64,000 nucleotides of DNA from the NCBI GenBank assembly GCA_019359045.1, contig JAHHIA010000010.1, forward strand, positions 186,001 to 250,000, read 5' to 3'. Position 1 is the stretch's first letter. Every line of letters starts with the position of its first letter. The notes under the pieces were generated by a model. It saw nothing but the letters and a program-made list of their open reading frames with translations. It did not search any database and was not told the DNA's origin. Of this stretch, positions 1 through 9,556 are shown one piece after another. Made by a program: the position numbers and the translations under genes. Source of the stretch: Scytolyngbya sp. HA4215-MV1 (GTDB lineage: Bacteria; Cyanobacteriota; Cyanobacteriia; Leptolyngbyales; Leptolyngbyaceae).

Positions 1-440
1 TTCCTTCTATCGATACGATTGAACGCAACTGGTATGTCGTTGATGCGACTGACCAACGGTTAGGTCGGCTTGCCACAGAAATTGCCATGATTTTGCGAGG
101 TAAGAAAAAGCCAATTTATACTCCCTCGATCGATACAGGCGATTTTGTGATTGTTGTGAATGCTGAAAAAATTAGCGTTACTGGCAAAAAGTATTCTCAA
201 AAGCTGTATCGTCGTCATTCTGGTCGCCCAGGCGGTATGAAAACTGAGCCATTTAGCAAATTGCAAGCTCGGTTGCCGGAGCGAATTATTGAGCATGCGG
301 TGAAGGGGATGCTACCCAAAAATACCTTGGGACGACAATTGTTTACAAAACTTAAGGTTTATGCGGGTCCTGAGCATCCTCATGCTGCCCAGCAGCCCAA
401 AGTGTTGAAGATTGAGACGATTCCAGGAGGACAAGATTAA
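1..440 (+). CDS. rplM: 50S ribosomal protein L13, 5' end outside window
   Basis: Large-subunit ribosomal protein L13, an early-binding 23S rRNA protein. The frame is open from base 3 ([16 protein letters not shown]), so only about six N-terminal residues are missing. The conserved core [20 protein letters not shown] is intact and the protein ends in the usual C-terminal region. The TAA stop shares its last A with the ATG of rpsI, so the two are translationally coupled. The order rplM-rpsI-rpmE is the usual tail of the cyanobacterial ribosomal supercluster. Identification is firm; only the start is unseen. Confidence 0.97.
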   Translation, partial: PSIDTIERNWYVVDATDQRLGRLATEIAMILRGKKKPIYTPSIDTGDFVIVVNAEKISVTGKKYSQKLYRRHSGRPGGMKTEPFSKLQARLPERIIEHAVKGMLPKNTLGRQLFTKLKVYAGPEHPHAAQQPKVLKIETIPGGQD

Positions 441-850
441 TGCAGGCTACAGAACAGGATCGGGTGGTATATCTGGGAACAGGTCGGCGTAAGTCTGCGA
501 TCGCGCGAGTCCGCTTGGTTCCTGGAAATGGGCAACTCATCATTAATGGCAAACCAGGCGATCTCTATCTTCAGTTCAACGCTGAATATTTATCCATTGC
601 CAAGGCACCGCTGGAAACTCTGGGGTTGGAGAATGAGTACGACGTTTTAGTGAATGCGCATGGTGGTGGCTTGACTGGACAAGCGGATGCAGTCCGTTTA
701 GGTGTTGCGCGTGCGCTTTGTGAGCTTGACCCAGATAATCGGAAGCCGTTGAAAATCGAGGGTTATCTAACGCGTGATCCTCGCGCTAAAGAGCGGAAGA
801 AGTATGGATTGCGGAAAGCCCGTAAGGCTCCTCAATACTCGAAGCGTTAA
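440..850 (+). CDS. rpsI: 30S ribosomal protein S9
   Basis: Small-subunit protein S9, 136 residues, the normal length. The N-terminal [14 protein letters not shown] motif and the basic C-terminal tail ending QYSKR, which reaches the P-site tRNA in the ribosome, are both present. It starts one base inside the rplM stop codon (TAATG overlap). The preceding ribosome-binding site is the purine-rich GGAGGA at the end of rplM. Confidence 0.98.
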   Translation: MQATEQDRVVYLGTGRRKSAIARVRLVPGNGQLIINGKPGDLYLQFNAEYLSIAKAPLETLGLENEYDVLVNAHGGGLTGQADAVRLGVARALCELDPDNRKPLKIEGYLTRDPRAKERKKYGLRKARKAPQYSKR

Positions 851-950
851 CCCATTGAAAGCTTTTGCATTTTCCAATCAATTTTGTTTTGATTTTTTGG
901 GTTCAGTTAGTTTGATCTATGAATAGCAGTTGTGCTTTGGAGCAGTGATT

Positions 951-1199
951 ATGCCGAAAGAGGGAATTCATCCGAAGTGGTATCCAGAAGCAAAGGTTTA
1001 TTGTAATGGTGAAGTCGTTGCAGTCGTAGGTTCTACTAAACCTGAACTGCATGTAGATGTGTGGTCTGGAAACCATCCTTTTTATACAGGTACTCAAAAG
1101 ATTATTGACACCGAGGGGCGGGTTGAGCGGTTTTTGCGGAAGTACGGCATGATCGAAGGAGAGGCTCAAGCAGATACTCACAAGTCGAAGAAGCGGTAG
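951..1199 (+). CDS. rpmE: 50S ribosomal protein L31
   Basis: L31, 82 residues, a protein bridging the ribosomal subunits. I chose the ATG at 951 because the family begins MPKEGIHPKWYPEAKV; the in-frame ATG at 930 would add seven unconserved residues. Only one cysteine (in VYCNG) is visible, so this is the C-minus, non-zinc type usual in cyanobacteria. It lies 100 bp after rpsI and is followed by a hairpin that may end the ribosomal transcript. Confidence 0.97.
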   Translation: MPKEGIHPKWYPEAKVYCNGEVVAVVGSTKPELHVDVWSGNHPFYTGTQKIIDTEGRVERFLRKYGMIEGEAQADTHKSKKR

Positions 1200-1212
1200 T
1201 GCCTAGCCTCTC

Positions 1213-1256
1213 AAATCTCAAACATTGGTAATTTTGATCTCTAAAGTTTGAGATTT
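1213..1256 (+). terminator. Hairpin downstream of rpmE
   Basis: An 11-bp perfect stem (AAATCTCAAAC / GTTTGAGATTT) with a 22-nt loop follows the rpmE stop and runs into TTTTAAGATTTT. It is the likely end, or an attenuating site, of the rplM-rpsI-rpmE transcript before prfA. The loop is long for a classical intrinsic terminator. Confidence 0.5.
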
Positions 1257-1306
1257 TAAGATTTTGCTGAGATATCACCCTTTTTGGGATTGTTCTAGAT
1301 TGCCTT

Positions 1307-2422
1307 ATGGCTGAAGCCTACTTACTCGAAAAGCTCAATTCGGTTGAACAGACTTTCAATGAGTTGACTCGCAAAATGGCTGACCCGGATGTTGCGACTG
1401 ATCCGGGTGAGTTTCAGCGGGTTGCGAAAGCCAGATCCTCACTGGAAGAGGTTGTCACTGCTTATGAAGAGTGGAAGACGGCGCAGAAAGATCTGCTTGG
1501 TGCTCAGCAGATTCTCAAGGAAGCTGCAAGTGATCCCGAATTGCATGAGATGGCGACCCTGGAGGTTTTAGATCTGGAATCTAGGCTTGAGCAATTAGAA
1601 ATTCGTTTAAAGATTTTGCTTTTACCAAGTGATCCCAATGATGATAAGAACATCATGCTGGAGATTCGGGCAGGGACGGGGGGCGATGAGGCAAGTATCT
1701 GGGCAGGAGATTTGCTGCGGATGTATTCCCGCTATGCGGAAAGTAAGGGGTGGCGAGTGAAGCTGGTAAGCGAATCGCCTGCTGATATGGGTGGTTTTAA
1801 GGAAACAATTTTAGAAATTCAGGGTGATCGCGTCTATAGCCAACTTAAGTTTGAGGCAGGTGTTCATCGGGTGCAGCGAGTGCCGGTAACGGAAACCCAG
1901 GGTCGAGTTCATACATCGACGGCAACCGTTGCAGTGATGCCCGAAGTGGATGATGTTGAAATCCACATTGATGCCAAAGATATTGAGATGACCACTATGC
2001 GATCGGGTGGGGCAGGTGGGCAGAACGTCAACAAGGTAGAAACTGCTGTAGACTTGATGCACAAGCCGACAGGCATTCGGATTAAGTGTATGGAGGAGCG
2101 ATCCCAACTTCAGAACCGCGAACGAGCGATGCAGATTTTGCGGGCAAAATTGTACGAGATGAAGTTGCAGGAGCAGCAAGATGCGGTGACTTCTGCTCGC
2201 CGTATGCAAGTTGGGACAGGTTCTCGTTCAGAGAAAATTCGCACTTATAATTATAAAGACAATCGAGTGACCGATCATCGGTTGGGACAGAACTTTAGCT
2301 TATCTCCTGTTTTGGAGGGGGATATTGATTTGTTGATCCAGAGTTGTGTTGGTCAGGATCAACAGGAGCGATTAGCGCAATTGGCAGCAGAAACGGACGG
2401 GCAACCTTCTCCAGTCAGTTAG
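1307..2422 (+). CDS. prfA: Peptide chain release factor 1
   Basis: RF1 recognises UAA and UAG and triggers peptide release. It has 371 residues, near the usual 360. The catalytic GGQ is at residues 237-239 in [14 protein letters not shown]. The anticodon-like tripeptide region lies in the central domain ([12 protein letters not shown] follows [12 protein letters not shown]). The ATG is preceded only weakly by a purine stretch. It sits just after the ribosomal genes, as in many cyanobacteria. Confidence 0.97.
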   Translation: MAEAYLLEKLNSVEQTFNELTRKMADPDVATDPGEFQRVAKARSSLEEVVTAYEEWKTAQKDLLGAQQILKEAASDPELHEMATLEVLDLESRLEQLEIRLKILLLPSDPNDDKNIMLEIRAGTGGDEASIWAGDLLRMYSRYAESKGWRVKLVSESPADMGGFKETILEIQGDRVYSQLKFEAGVHRVQRVPVTETQGRVHTSTATVAVMPEVDDVEIHIDAKDIEMTTMRSGGAGGQNVNKVETAVDLMHKPTGIRIKCMEERSQLQNRERAMQILRAKLYEMKLQEQQDAVTSARRMQVGTGSRSEKIRTYNYKDNRVTDHRLGQNFSLSPVLEGDIDLLIQSCVGQDQQERLAQLAAETDGQPSPVS

Positions 2423-2438
2423 GGCATTTTATTCTCTT

Positions 2439-3722
2439 ATGCCACGCTTTTTGCACGTGTCTGATGTTCATTTGGGGTTTGATAAGTACGACAATAAAGA
2501 GCGTACTGCTGATTTCTTCTGGGCATTTCAAGATGCCCTAGAACGCTACGCGATCGCCGAACAAGTCGATTTTGTCGTATTGGCTGGTGATTTGTTTGAG
2601 CATCGCAATATTCAGCCTGCCACCTTAAATCAGGCGCAAAGCTGCCTGAAAATGTTGCAAGAGGCTGGAATTCCAATCCTCGCGATTGAGGGCAATCACG
2701 ACAATCGCCCTTATGGCACCAAAACGAATTGGCTGCGCTACTTGGCAGATTGGGGTCTGTTGATTTTGCTAGAACCAGAGAATGATCCTGAGACTGGACA
2801 ATTACTTTATCAACCTTGGGATTGGGAAGATAAACGAGGAGGATATCTGGATCTAGCTTGTGGGGTCAGGGTTCTGGGATCGAGCTGGTATGGGTCTTCT
2901 GCGCCTCGCTCGATAGCGGCATTAGCAGAGGCAATTCAGCGGCTGCCAGCGGGTGCTCCTTACACAATTTTATTATTTCATCATGGGCTGGAAGGGCAGA
3001 TTGCTCGTTATCAGGGAGCTTTGCGCTATAGCGATGTGTTACCGCTCAGACAGGCGGGGGTTGATTATTTGGCGCTGGGGCATATTCACAAAAACTATGA
3101 AGTCGAGGGATGGATTTTCAACCCTGGTTCAGTTGAGGCAAATAGTATCGAAGAAAGCGTTTACAAGCGGGGGGTGTATCTGGTGCAGCTCGATGCTACA
3201 GGGGTTCATTCGACCCTGAAGCAAGACTATCGGCAACGTCCAACTCTGCGTTTGCAGTTAGTGGTGCGTGCTCAAGACAGTTTAGAAGATCTGACGCGAT
3301 CGGCAGTTGCTAAAGTTCAGCAGGCAATGGATGCCGGTCAGCTCAATCCCGACGATTCTCCCATTGTGGAGTTACGAATTACTGGACAGGTTGGCTTTGA
3401 TCGGTTGGAACTGGATACGCGCAAATTACGCCTGGAACTGCAACAACTGAGTCATGCGCTAATTTTTTTACTGAAATATGAGGTGGATGCGGTTGAGTAT
3501 GCTTCGCCTCTTGCCGAAGAGGCAACTCGATTGCAAATTGAGCAGGAAGTGTTTACGGATCTCTTGGCAGCAAACCACACTTACCGCAAGCAATCGCGGG
3601 AATTATCACAAGGCTTGATTGAGCTAAAGGATTTACAGTTGCAAGGTCGATCGGAAGCCGAGTTGTATGATTTTGCCCAGGGTTTGTTGAATAGAGCGGT
3701 CATGAGTTTACCGGATGCTTAA
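2439..3722 (+). CDS. SbcD/Mre11-like metallophosphoesterase (DNA repair exonuclease family)
   Basis: 427 residues. The N-terminal calcineurin-like phosphoesterase fold shows its metal-binding motifs in order: SDVHLG (residues 8-13), GDLFEHRN, GNHDNRP, a HHGLEG motif and GHIH. This is the order seen in SbcD/Mre11 nucleases. The C-terminal about 170 residues are helical and lack the classic SbcD capping signature. No sbcC-like ATPase gene is adjacent. It starts 16 bp after prfA and is probably cotranscribed. A role in DNA end processing is inferred from the family; another phosphodiesterase substrate is possible. Confidence 0.8.
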   Translation: MPRFLHVSDVHLGFDKYDNKERTADFFWAFQDALERYAIAEQVDFVVLAGDLFEHRNIQPATLNQAQSCLKMLQEAGIPILAIEGNHDNRPYGTKTNWLRYLADWGLLILLEPENDPETGQLLYQPWDWEDKRGGYLDLACGVRVLGSSWYGSSAPRSIAALAEAIQRLPAGAPYTILLFHHGLEGQIARYQGALRYSDVLPLRQAGVDYLALGHIHKNYEVEGWIFNPGSVEANSIEESVYKRGVYLVQLDATGVHSTLKQDYRQRPTLRLQLVVRAQDSLEDLTRSAVAKVQQAMDAGQLNPDDSPIVELRITGQVGFDRLELDTRKLRLELQQLSHALIFLLKYEVDAVEYASPLAEEATRLQIEQEVFTDLLAANHTYRKQSRELSQGLIELKDLQLQGRSEAELYDFAQGLLNRAVMSLPDA

Positions 3723-3732
3723 GGCTTATCCT

Positions 3733-4686
3733 TTATTTAGGTAAAGCATTGCTGAGGGTGGTCAAGGTTTGAACGCCGAGCAATACCACCACTGCTCCTG
3801 TTACCAAAATACTGATCGGTTTCAACACGCTTTGGCAAATGTGGAGTAGCTGATCCAATTCACGACTGTAGTACTCGGACATCTGTTGCAATTTATCGTC
3901 CAGGTTTCCGGTTTCTTCTCCTGTGCGAATCAACTGAAGCGCGATCGCCGGCAGCTTCCCTTGTAGGCTTTGACTGAGAGGGGTGCCCAGCCGAAGATGG
4001 TGTAAGGCAATCTGCAATTTTGATCTTAGTAAGAGATCTGGCACTTGATCATGAATTAGCTCCACGGCTACTAATAGCGAAAGTCCACACTTTAGCGGCA
4101 AAGCCAATTCGGCTAAATGAAGCATGGAACGAGCCTGGATAATTTGACCGACGATTGGAAGGTTGCTCAGTTCTTGTTGCACCTTTTCATTGCGAAAGGG
4201 GAAACTAGGGAACTGGTTGGCGATGGCTAACAAGAGTCCAAGTAGAAATATTCCCAATAGCCACACAATCGGATGACTGAGAAAATTGTCGCTTTCATGT
4301 AACAAGAGTATGGGGAGCGCCAGTAAACCCAGAATAATGACGATCACAGAAAAGCCGAGTGAAAAATAGAGTCGACTATGTCGATGATGGCGATCGTCCG
4401 CCAGGGCGAGTTGATGGCAGATTTCAGCCAGGGCACCACTCTGTTCGGCAATGCGCAGTAGAGTAAGTGTCCAATCATCAAAGACTGCGGGTGGAGCCGC
4501 CAAGGCAGAGGACAGATCTTGACCTTGATCAACTTGACGATTGGCTTGCTGCAAGCGTTGTCTAAAGGATGCATTACAGTTTTGTCCAGCCAGCGTGAGG
4601 CTTTGCTGAACTGAAAAACCTGTGTTTAGCAGGGTGGCAAACTGGTACAAAAATTGAGTTTTTTCTATCAAAGAATCTAACGCCAA
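3733..4686 (-). CDS. Type II secretion / type IV pilus F-family inner-membrane protein (GspF/PilC-like)
   Basis: 317 residues, shorter than the usual 400-residue PilC. Two T2SSF repeats can be seen, about residues 10-125 (FATLLNTGFSVQQSLTLAGQ) and 185-305 (ELALPLKCGLSLLVAVELI). Hydrophobic segments lie near residues 110-130 and 140-160, and at the C-terminus (ILVTGAVVVLLGVQTL). PilC-type proteins form the platform for pilus or pseudopilus assembly. No pilB or pilT gene is nearby, so this is a lone copy. Its start lies 10 bp inside the upstream DUF2808-like gene, so the two are probably translated together. Confidence 0.75.
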   Translation of the reverse strand: MALDSLIEKTQFLYQFATLLNTGFSVQQSLTLAGQNCNASFRQRLQQANRQVDQGQDLSSALAAPPAVFDDWTLTLLRIAEQSGALAEICHQLALADDRHHRHSRLYFSLGFSVIVIILGLLALPILLLHESDNFLSHPIVWLLGIFLLGLLLAIANQFPSFPFRNEKVQQELSNLPIVGQIIQARSMLHLAELALPLKCGLSLLVAVELIHDQVPDLLLRSKLQIALHHLRLGTPLSQSLQGKLPAIALQLIRTGEETGNLDDKLQQMSEYYSRELDQLLHICQSVLKPISILVTGAVVVLLGVQTLTTLSNALPK

Positions 4687-5267
4687 AAGGGGTTGTGCCG
4701 AAAGAGAAAAGAAGAATCTCTACCAGAATCATAAAATTGTAGTCTTCCAAAGCCAAGGAATTGACCATGGGGATTTTCTCCCACTGGAAATGCAGTTATC
4801 CCAAATAAATACACTCCCCCAACATCAGGGTTATAAATTGGGCTGAGGGCGATCGTGACCGTTTTACCGGGTGTGATCGGGGGATCAAATTGGATAGTTA
4901 CCGTTTGGGTCGTTCGATCCTCAGTGACATTGCTCAGGTTGAGGGGAGTCCCTTTATGCCGAGTGCCTTCAAACGCGCGAGTTTCTTTCAAATCGAATCT
5001 GATTTGATCAGGGCTGGGCTGTTGGACAATCGTGACCTGCTGTAACGATTCCCCCGAATTCTCTGGCAAATTGAGTGTGAAATAATAAGTTGCACCCCAG
5101 ATGCGCGTTGCGTTTTGACTTGTAGAAGCCCCTAATAAACGAGGGGGTTGGACAAAGTATACTTTGCCATCGGAGAGTTTGACTGCCTGAGCAGGCAGGG
5201 GCAGGATGCCTCCACTCAGGCTCGTTGAAATTGCGATCGCTGCAAACCAGACTAAAGTTTTCTTCAC
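4677..5267 (-). CDS. Exported DUF2808-type protein
   Basis: 196 residues from a GTG start at 5267, chosen because GGAGGAGAAAATT stands immediately upstream and the product then opens with a clean signal peptide (VKKTLVWFAAIAISTSLSGG, cleavage probably after PLPAQA). The ATG at 5363 would put 32 unconserved residues before the signal. The mature part is beta-rich (GATYYFTLNLPENSGESLQQ and ITPGKTVTIALSP), the pattern of the cyanobacterial DUF2808 family, whose function is unknown. It overlaps the GspF-like gene by 10 bp. Confidence 0.8.
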   Translation of the reverse strand: MKKTLVWFAAIAISTSLSGGILPLPAQAVKLSDGKVYFVQPPRLLGASTSQNATRIWGATYYFTLNLPENSGESLQQVTIVQQPSPDQIRFDLKETRAFEGTRHKGTPLNLSNVTEDRTTQTVTIQFDPPITPGKTVTIALSPIYNPDVGGVYLFGITAFPVGENPHGQFLGFGRLQFYDSGRDSSFLFRHNPFWR

Positions 5268-5808
5268 AATTTTCTCCTCCAATGTATTTTGCTGCATTGG
5301 GTAAGCTATGGCAGTCCTGGATGATGGGTAACAAATCGTAAAGAATCTGGTAGATGGAAGCAATTTCTAGAGAGACCCTTTTCATCATCCAAGATGACTG
5401 TACTTCTCTATTGTGACGATTCGTGGATGGATTGGAGATAACAGGGGAGTGTAGACGCACGATCAATGAGGAGTTAGACAGGTGCTTGAATTGACACATT
5501 CATATTCAGCCAATCGCTAAATTTTGCTTCATTTTAGGCATGAATAAAAATAGATTCGGTAAGCTATAAAGCACAGCAGTTTTAGATGACGTCGATCCAT
5601 AGGACGACACACTCTAAATTTTCAGCTCAATCATGTAAATGAGGATGATTTAACGAAATTTTCTGAATTATAGATTTAAGAAAAGAAGCATTTTTTAATG
5701 TTTTTCTAGTCTTTTCAGAGAATACAGATAAATTATTGCTCAGAGATATGTTTGTCCTGGCAATCAATGCTGTCATCAACAATTAGGGCAGTCATTTGAG
5801 GCAATACC
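5268..5808. other. Intergenic region, about 540 bp
   Basis: An AT-rich divergent spacer between the DUF2808-like gene and the membrane protein at 5809. It should hold both promoters, but I cannot place a convincing -35/-10 pair. No repeats or RNA genes were seen. Confidence 0.5.
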
Positions 5809-6318
5809 GTGACTACGATGTATCGAATTGAGATGAAACAACCCATCTGGCAGACGATCGCCATTTCAACACTGGCTTTTTGGTTGAGTGGTAGTCTGCT
5901 TTTGGACATGGTCGTCATGCCGGGTCTCTATGCAGCTGGGATGATGGACAGCCCTGAATTTGCTTCAGCAGGTTATCTGCTTTTTGGCATTTTCAACCGG
6001 ATAGAATTAGTGTGTGCAGGGCTGGTTGCATCCTGTCTTTTGGCAGCTTGTTATAGTCGGCATTCCTTACGGGGATGGAGTCGAACCGCTGTTGCTTTTT
6101 CACTCCTGTTATTGTCAGTTGTGTGTGTTTATACTTACCTGTTGGTGCCTCAAATGAGTGCTCTTAGTCTGCCTTTGGATATATTCCAAACAAATGCGGT
6201 TATTCCGGCTGGCATGAATTCATTGCATATGGGTTATTGGCTGTTGGAAGCAATCAAATTGGCTACTGGGCTTACTTTGTTGGGGGTTTGCTACCGTCGT
6301 CAGACCGAAATGGCATGA
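5809..6318 (+). CDS. Small integral membrane protein, DUF4149-like
   Basis: 169 residues with four predicted membrane spans, near residues 15-40, 55-80, 90-110 and 140-160. Charged residues lie between them, including FNRIELVCAG in span two. The arrangement resembles the DUF4149/TMEM205-like group, but I recognise it only by pattern. The GTG at 5809 has GAGG eight bases upstream; the ATG at 5818 is an alternative. It stands alone on the plus strand. No function can be assigned. Confidence 0.6.
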   Translation: MTTMYRIEMKQPIWQTIAISTLAFWLSGSLLLDMVVMPGLYAAGMMDSPEFASAGYLLFGIFNRIELVCAGLVASCLLAACYSRHSLRGWSRTAVAFSLLLLSVVCVYTYLLVPQMSALSLPLDIFQTNAVIPAGMNSLHMGYWLLEAIKLATGLTLLGVCYRRQTEMA

Positions 6319-6525
6319 CTTTGGGGCAATTCATGTTAGCGGAAGGGTTGTTATCGCTGATTGGCAACCCTAGCAAAATTACGACAATCTCAAATGATTG
6401 TTGAATAAGAGAGTGTTGGGAGAGATTTCGTCAGAGAATCTCTCTTTCGCTTTGAAGGGGCAATTCACAGCGATCGAGGTGGCGAGGTTTGATGCAACTA
6501 GTTCCAAATGGTCAGGAAGGGGACG

Positions 6526-7281
6526 ATGCTAGGATTCCCAAGCCGAATGCAAGTAACGCTCGTCAGCTTCTATGGCGAGAAGCCTGATCCATTCGTGAAC
6601 TTAATACGTGATTGCCAGGACAAACTTCTGGAGTCGCTAAAATCTGCATTTCTGCCCTATCATCTTGATCAGGTTCACGGCACTATTGTTGGACTGGAAG
6701 GGTGGCGTGTAGCGGAGAAGATCCAGAACCAGAACTTCTTGAGTCTTCGAGGTGAGACGCGCCTCGTAGACCCTTCAGGATTATTGACGTTCTTGAGATC
6801 GAGCGATTATCCTACCTTCAATATCGATATCGGTGGATACGAAGAGGGGAAAGATTACGGCTTTCTTAGCCGGGAGAAGCATCCACACGAAAGATCTTTC
6901 TCTTTTCGAGGTGAAATTGCCGTCGCGATGGGCTGGCCAAAGGAACAGTCAAAACCATTAGACCAACTGCGGCGACAGTTCAACGTGGTTAATGTGCTTC
7001 ACAAGGAGCATGTTACCCAGAGCGCGGAAGACAATGACTATTACTTTGTCCTTGGACGCATCGATCGGAGGGTTATCGATGATCAGCGACTAGAGGCAAC
7101 GGCAGATTCAATGCGTCGTTATCTGGCGAGCAGATCGATATCTGTAACAATTGACCGCGATGCGCTATCGATCGTGGCGTATCTTGACACCCAGCTCCCC
7201 TTAGACACATCGTCCAGATTTCCCATTATGGACAGCAACCTGGATGCACGCGTTCTGCTTGAACTGTATCCAGTTGCGTAG
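6526..7281 (+). CDS. Uncharacterised soluble protein with one 2H-like HxT motif
   Basis: 251 residues from the ATG at 6526, which has AGGAAGGGG just upstream; ATGs at 6508 and 6547 are alternatives. There is no signal peptide or membrane segment. The N-terminal MQVTLVSFYGEKPDPF followed by QVHGTIVGLEG resembles the first half of the 2H phosphoesterase fold, where HxT supplies one catalytic histidine. No second HxT is visible in the C-terminal half (TIDRDALSIVAYLD), so an active enzyme of that family is doubtful. I do not recognise the family. Confidence 0.6.
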   Translation: MLGFPSRMQVTLVSFYGEKPDPFVNLIRDCQDKLLESLKSAFLPYHLDQVHGTIVGLEGWRVAEKIQNQNFLSLRGETRLVDPSGLLTFLRSSDYPTFNIDIGGYEEGKDYGFLSREKHPHERSFSFRGEIAVAMGWPKEQSKPLDQLRRQFNVVNVLHKEHVTQSAEDNDYYFVLGRIDRRVIDDQRLEATADSMRRYLASRSISVTIDRDALSIVAYLDTQLPLDTSSRFPIMDSNLDARVLLELYPVA

Positions 7282-7358
7282 CACTTGGCTGAATTGGGTG
7301 GATGACAATATCTTAAACCACGGTTACGAACCTGGCTTTTCAAAGGTGGTGGTTGGTA

Positions 7359-8993
7359 TTAGGGACGAATACCGGGAATATTCAGACGAATCCGATAGAT
7401 ACTGCTCTGAGCAGCCAAGTAAAGAGTTTTGCCATCCTCATCACCCCAAGCAATATTATGGGGATGTTCAGGACCAACGATCGTGCCCAAATGCTTGCCT
7501 TGAGATGAAAAAATCCAGAGTCCTCCGGGTCCAGAGACATAGAGGTTACCTTTTTGATCGACTTTAATGCCGTCGATCGCATCTTCTCCGGGTGTATTAG
7601 TCAGGTCGTAAAATACATCCCTTTTCGATACGCTGCAATCTTGATTCACTGCATATCGCATCACGACTTTACGATGATCCTCCCAATTGCCAATATATAG
7701 ATACTTTTCATCAGGCGAAAAAGCAATCCCATTGGGTCCACTGAGTTCTTTGGTAATGAGTTTTACGTTGTCTGCTTGCAAACAATAGACTCCATTAAAC
7801 GGTAACTCTTTGCGCGGATCTTGATCAAACTTGGGTAGTCCAAATGATGGATCGGTAAAGAAAAGCGTGCCATCCGACCGATAGACTAGATCATTGGGAC
7901 TGTTCAGACGCTTGCCTGCAAACCGATCGGCAAGGACTGTCAACACCCCATTTTTTTCTAAACGAGTGATCCGGCGATTGCCATGCTCGTTGATGGTCAA
8001 GCGTCCCTCTTTGTCCAGGGTTAAGCCATTAGAGCCTGGCTGTCGGTATTCGCCAATATCAATCCCGCTATAGCCACTCTTGGTGCGAAATACGGAAACT
8101 TGTCCCTCTGGTGACCAGCGATAGATCGTGTTGGCATTGGGATCGCTAAAGAGCAAATAGCCGCCTTCGCGCACCCAGATGGGACCTTCGGTAAACTGGA
8201 AACCTGTCGCCAGCTTTTCAATTTTGGCATTTTGCGGAACGATCTGATCCAGTGCCGGATCTTGTCGGATAATTTTGCCGCCTGCATCGGGTTGAATCTT
8301 ACCAATCACTGCAGGTTTATAAAAATCCAACGTGGCAGAGCGAATCCAGATAAAGTTGCTAGGAGGATTGGAAAGAGGACCATTGGCTCCAAACACTGCC
8401 AATTGGAACTTTTGCCCCGGTTTGACATTGTGCCCCAACAGCACCCGATTGGGTGAGTTATAGCCCCGGATCAGGTTGCCACCACTCTGCCCCAAGACTA
8501 ATGGCAATTGCCCATTCACCCAGATTTCAGCATAGTCATCGACGACAATCTCAAACACCACATCCATTCCCGTTGGGTCAAAGTTGCCCACTTTGGGTGG
8601 AATGGTGAGATTGAGACGATACCAGTTGAAGCAGAGCTTACCCGTGCAGCGCCGTTGATCCAACGTGTCGGCAGAGATCGCTGCCCAGGCGGAGTCATCA
8701 AAGTTTGCCACCCCAGCATGGGGCGTAATGTCGTAGGTTTGGTTGGGCGAACCAGAGGCTTTGCGATCGGGTCCTGGATTGCGAAATGCGACGGGTACAA
8801 TTTGGGCATCACTGTAACGCCATTGTCCCTGAATTAACCGAATGCCTTCAGGCGTTGCCAGGTTGACTACTGCTTCCGGGCGCACTGTAGGCACATCCGC
8901 AGTCACCTGCGCGATCGCTTTTGCCTTGGGCAACGTCAATGCCGTCAACGCTGTTAACGCTGAGAGAATCAAAAAAGCAATGCGACGTTTCAT
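7359..8993 (-). CDS. Secreted SMP-30/gluconolactonase-like protein with N-terminal jelly-roll domain
   Basis: 544 residues with a signal peptide (MKRRIAFLILSALTALTALT, then PKAKAIA). Residues about 35-235 look like a carbohydrate-binding beta-sandwich (CFNWYRLNLTIPPKVG, VVDDYAEIWVNGQLPLVLG). Residues about 255-540 form a six-bladed propeller of the SMP-30/gluconolactonase/LRE type (FTEGPIWVREGGYLLFSDP, GSNGLTLDKEGRLTINEHG, LNSPNDLVYRSDGTLFFTDP). That family hydrolyses lactones with a bound metal. It is the last gene of a four-gene leftward set, 12 bp after the HbpS-like gene. Periplasmic sugar-lactone hydrolysis is inferred, not shown. Confidence 0.85.
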   Translation of the reverse strand: MKRRIAFLILSALTALTALTLPKAKAIAQVTADVPTVRPEAVVNLATPEGIRLIQGQWRYSDAQIVPVAFRNPGPDRKASGSPNQTYDITPHAGVANFDDSAWAAISADTLDQRRCTGKLCFNWYRLNLTIPPKVGNFDPTGMDVVFEIVVDDYAEIWVNGQLPLVLGQSGGNLIRGYNSPNRVLLGHNVKPGQKFQLAVFGANGPLSNPPSNFIWIRSATLDFYKPAVIGKIQPDAGGKIIRQDPALDQIVPQNAKIEKLATGFQFTEGPIWVREGGYLLFSDPNANTIYRWSPEGQVSVFRTKSGYSGIDIGEYRQPGSNGLTLDKEGRLTINEHGNRRITRLEKNGVLTVLADRFAGKRLNSPNDLVYRSDGTLFFTDPSFGLPKFDQDPRKELPFNGVYCLQADNVKLITKELSGPNGIAFSPDEKYLYIGNWEDHRKVVMRYAVNQDCSVSKRDVFYDLTNTPGEDAIDGIKVDQKGNLYVSGPGGLWIFSSQGKHLGTIVGPEHPHNIAWGDEDGKTLYLAAQSSIYRIRLNIPGIRP

Positions 8994-9005
8994 TGTTATG
9001 CTCCC

Positions 9006-9530
9006 TTACTTAAACGCATTGGCTCCGGCGGTAGCAATTTCCTCGTCTTGCTGAGCGCTGGTAGCTCCACTCACGCCAATGGCTCCCACAATTTGCCCCT
9101 CGACTTCGATTAACACACCGCCCTGCAATGGGGTGAAGTCGGGCATGGCAATCAGCGAGGTGCGTCCATTTTTGATGGCATCTTCAAAAAATTTGGTGGG
9201 GTGTTTGAAGATCGCTGCGGTGCGGGCTTTGCCGATCGAGACATTAGCTGCTGCTGCAAATGTGTTATCTAGCCGTTCTACCAGAATTAAATTGCCGCCT
9301 TCGTCTACGACCGCAATCGCACCCCCTGGTGCGTTTTTACTATGAGCATAGACTTCAGCCGCAGCTACTACCTGCCTTGCGCCTTCAAGTGTCAAAGCTT
9401 TACGGGTTACCACCTGAATTTGGGTTGGAGCCGTTGCCCTTAGCGCAGGAGAAACCTGCTGAGCCTGGGTATTGGACAGTGTGTTAGATAGCACCAAGCC
9501 TGTGATTACACTGTAGATTAAGGCTTTCAT
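9006..9530 (-). CDS. Exported GlcG/HbpS-like heme-binding family protein
   Basis: 174 residues from the ATG at 9530 (AGGAAG six bases upstream, then the signal peptide MKALIYSVITGLVLSNTLSN). The ATG at 9560 is less likely. The mature domain has the GlcG/HbpS signature: LTLEGARQVVAAAEVYA, GGAIAVVDEGGNLILVERLD, and ALQGG-like PLQGGVLIEVEGQIVGAIGV followed by DEEIATAGANAF. Members bind heme or occur beside glycolate and propanediol genes. Its place directly before an SMP-30 lactonase suggests a shared periplasmic role. Confidence 0.85.
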   Translation of the reverse strand: MKALIYSVITGLVLSNTLSNTQAQQVSPALRATAPTQIQVVTRKALTLEGARQVVAAAEVYAHSKNAPGGAIAVVDEGGNLILVERLDNTFAAAANVSIGKARTAAIFKHPTKFFEDAIKNGRTSLIAMPDFTPLQGGVLIEVEGQIVGAIGVSGATSAQQDEEIATAGANAFK

Positions 9531-9556
9531 AATGAACTTCCTGCTTGAATGAACGT

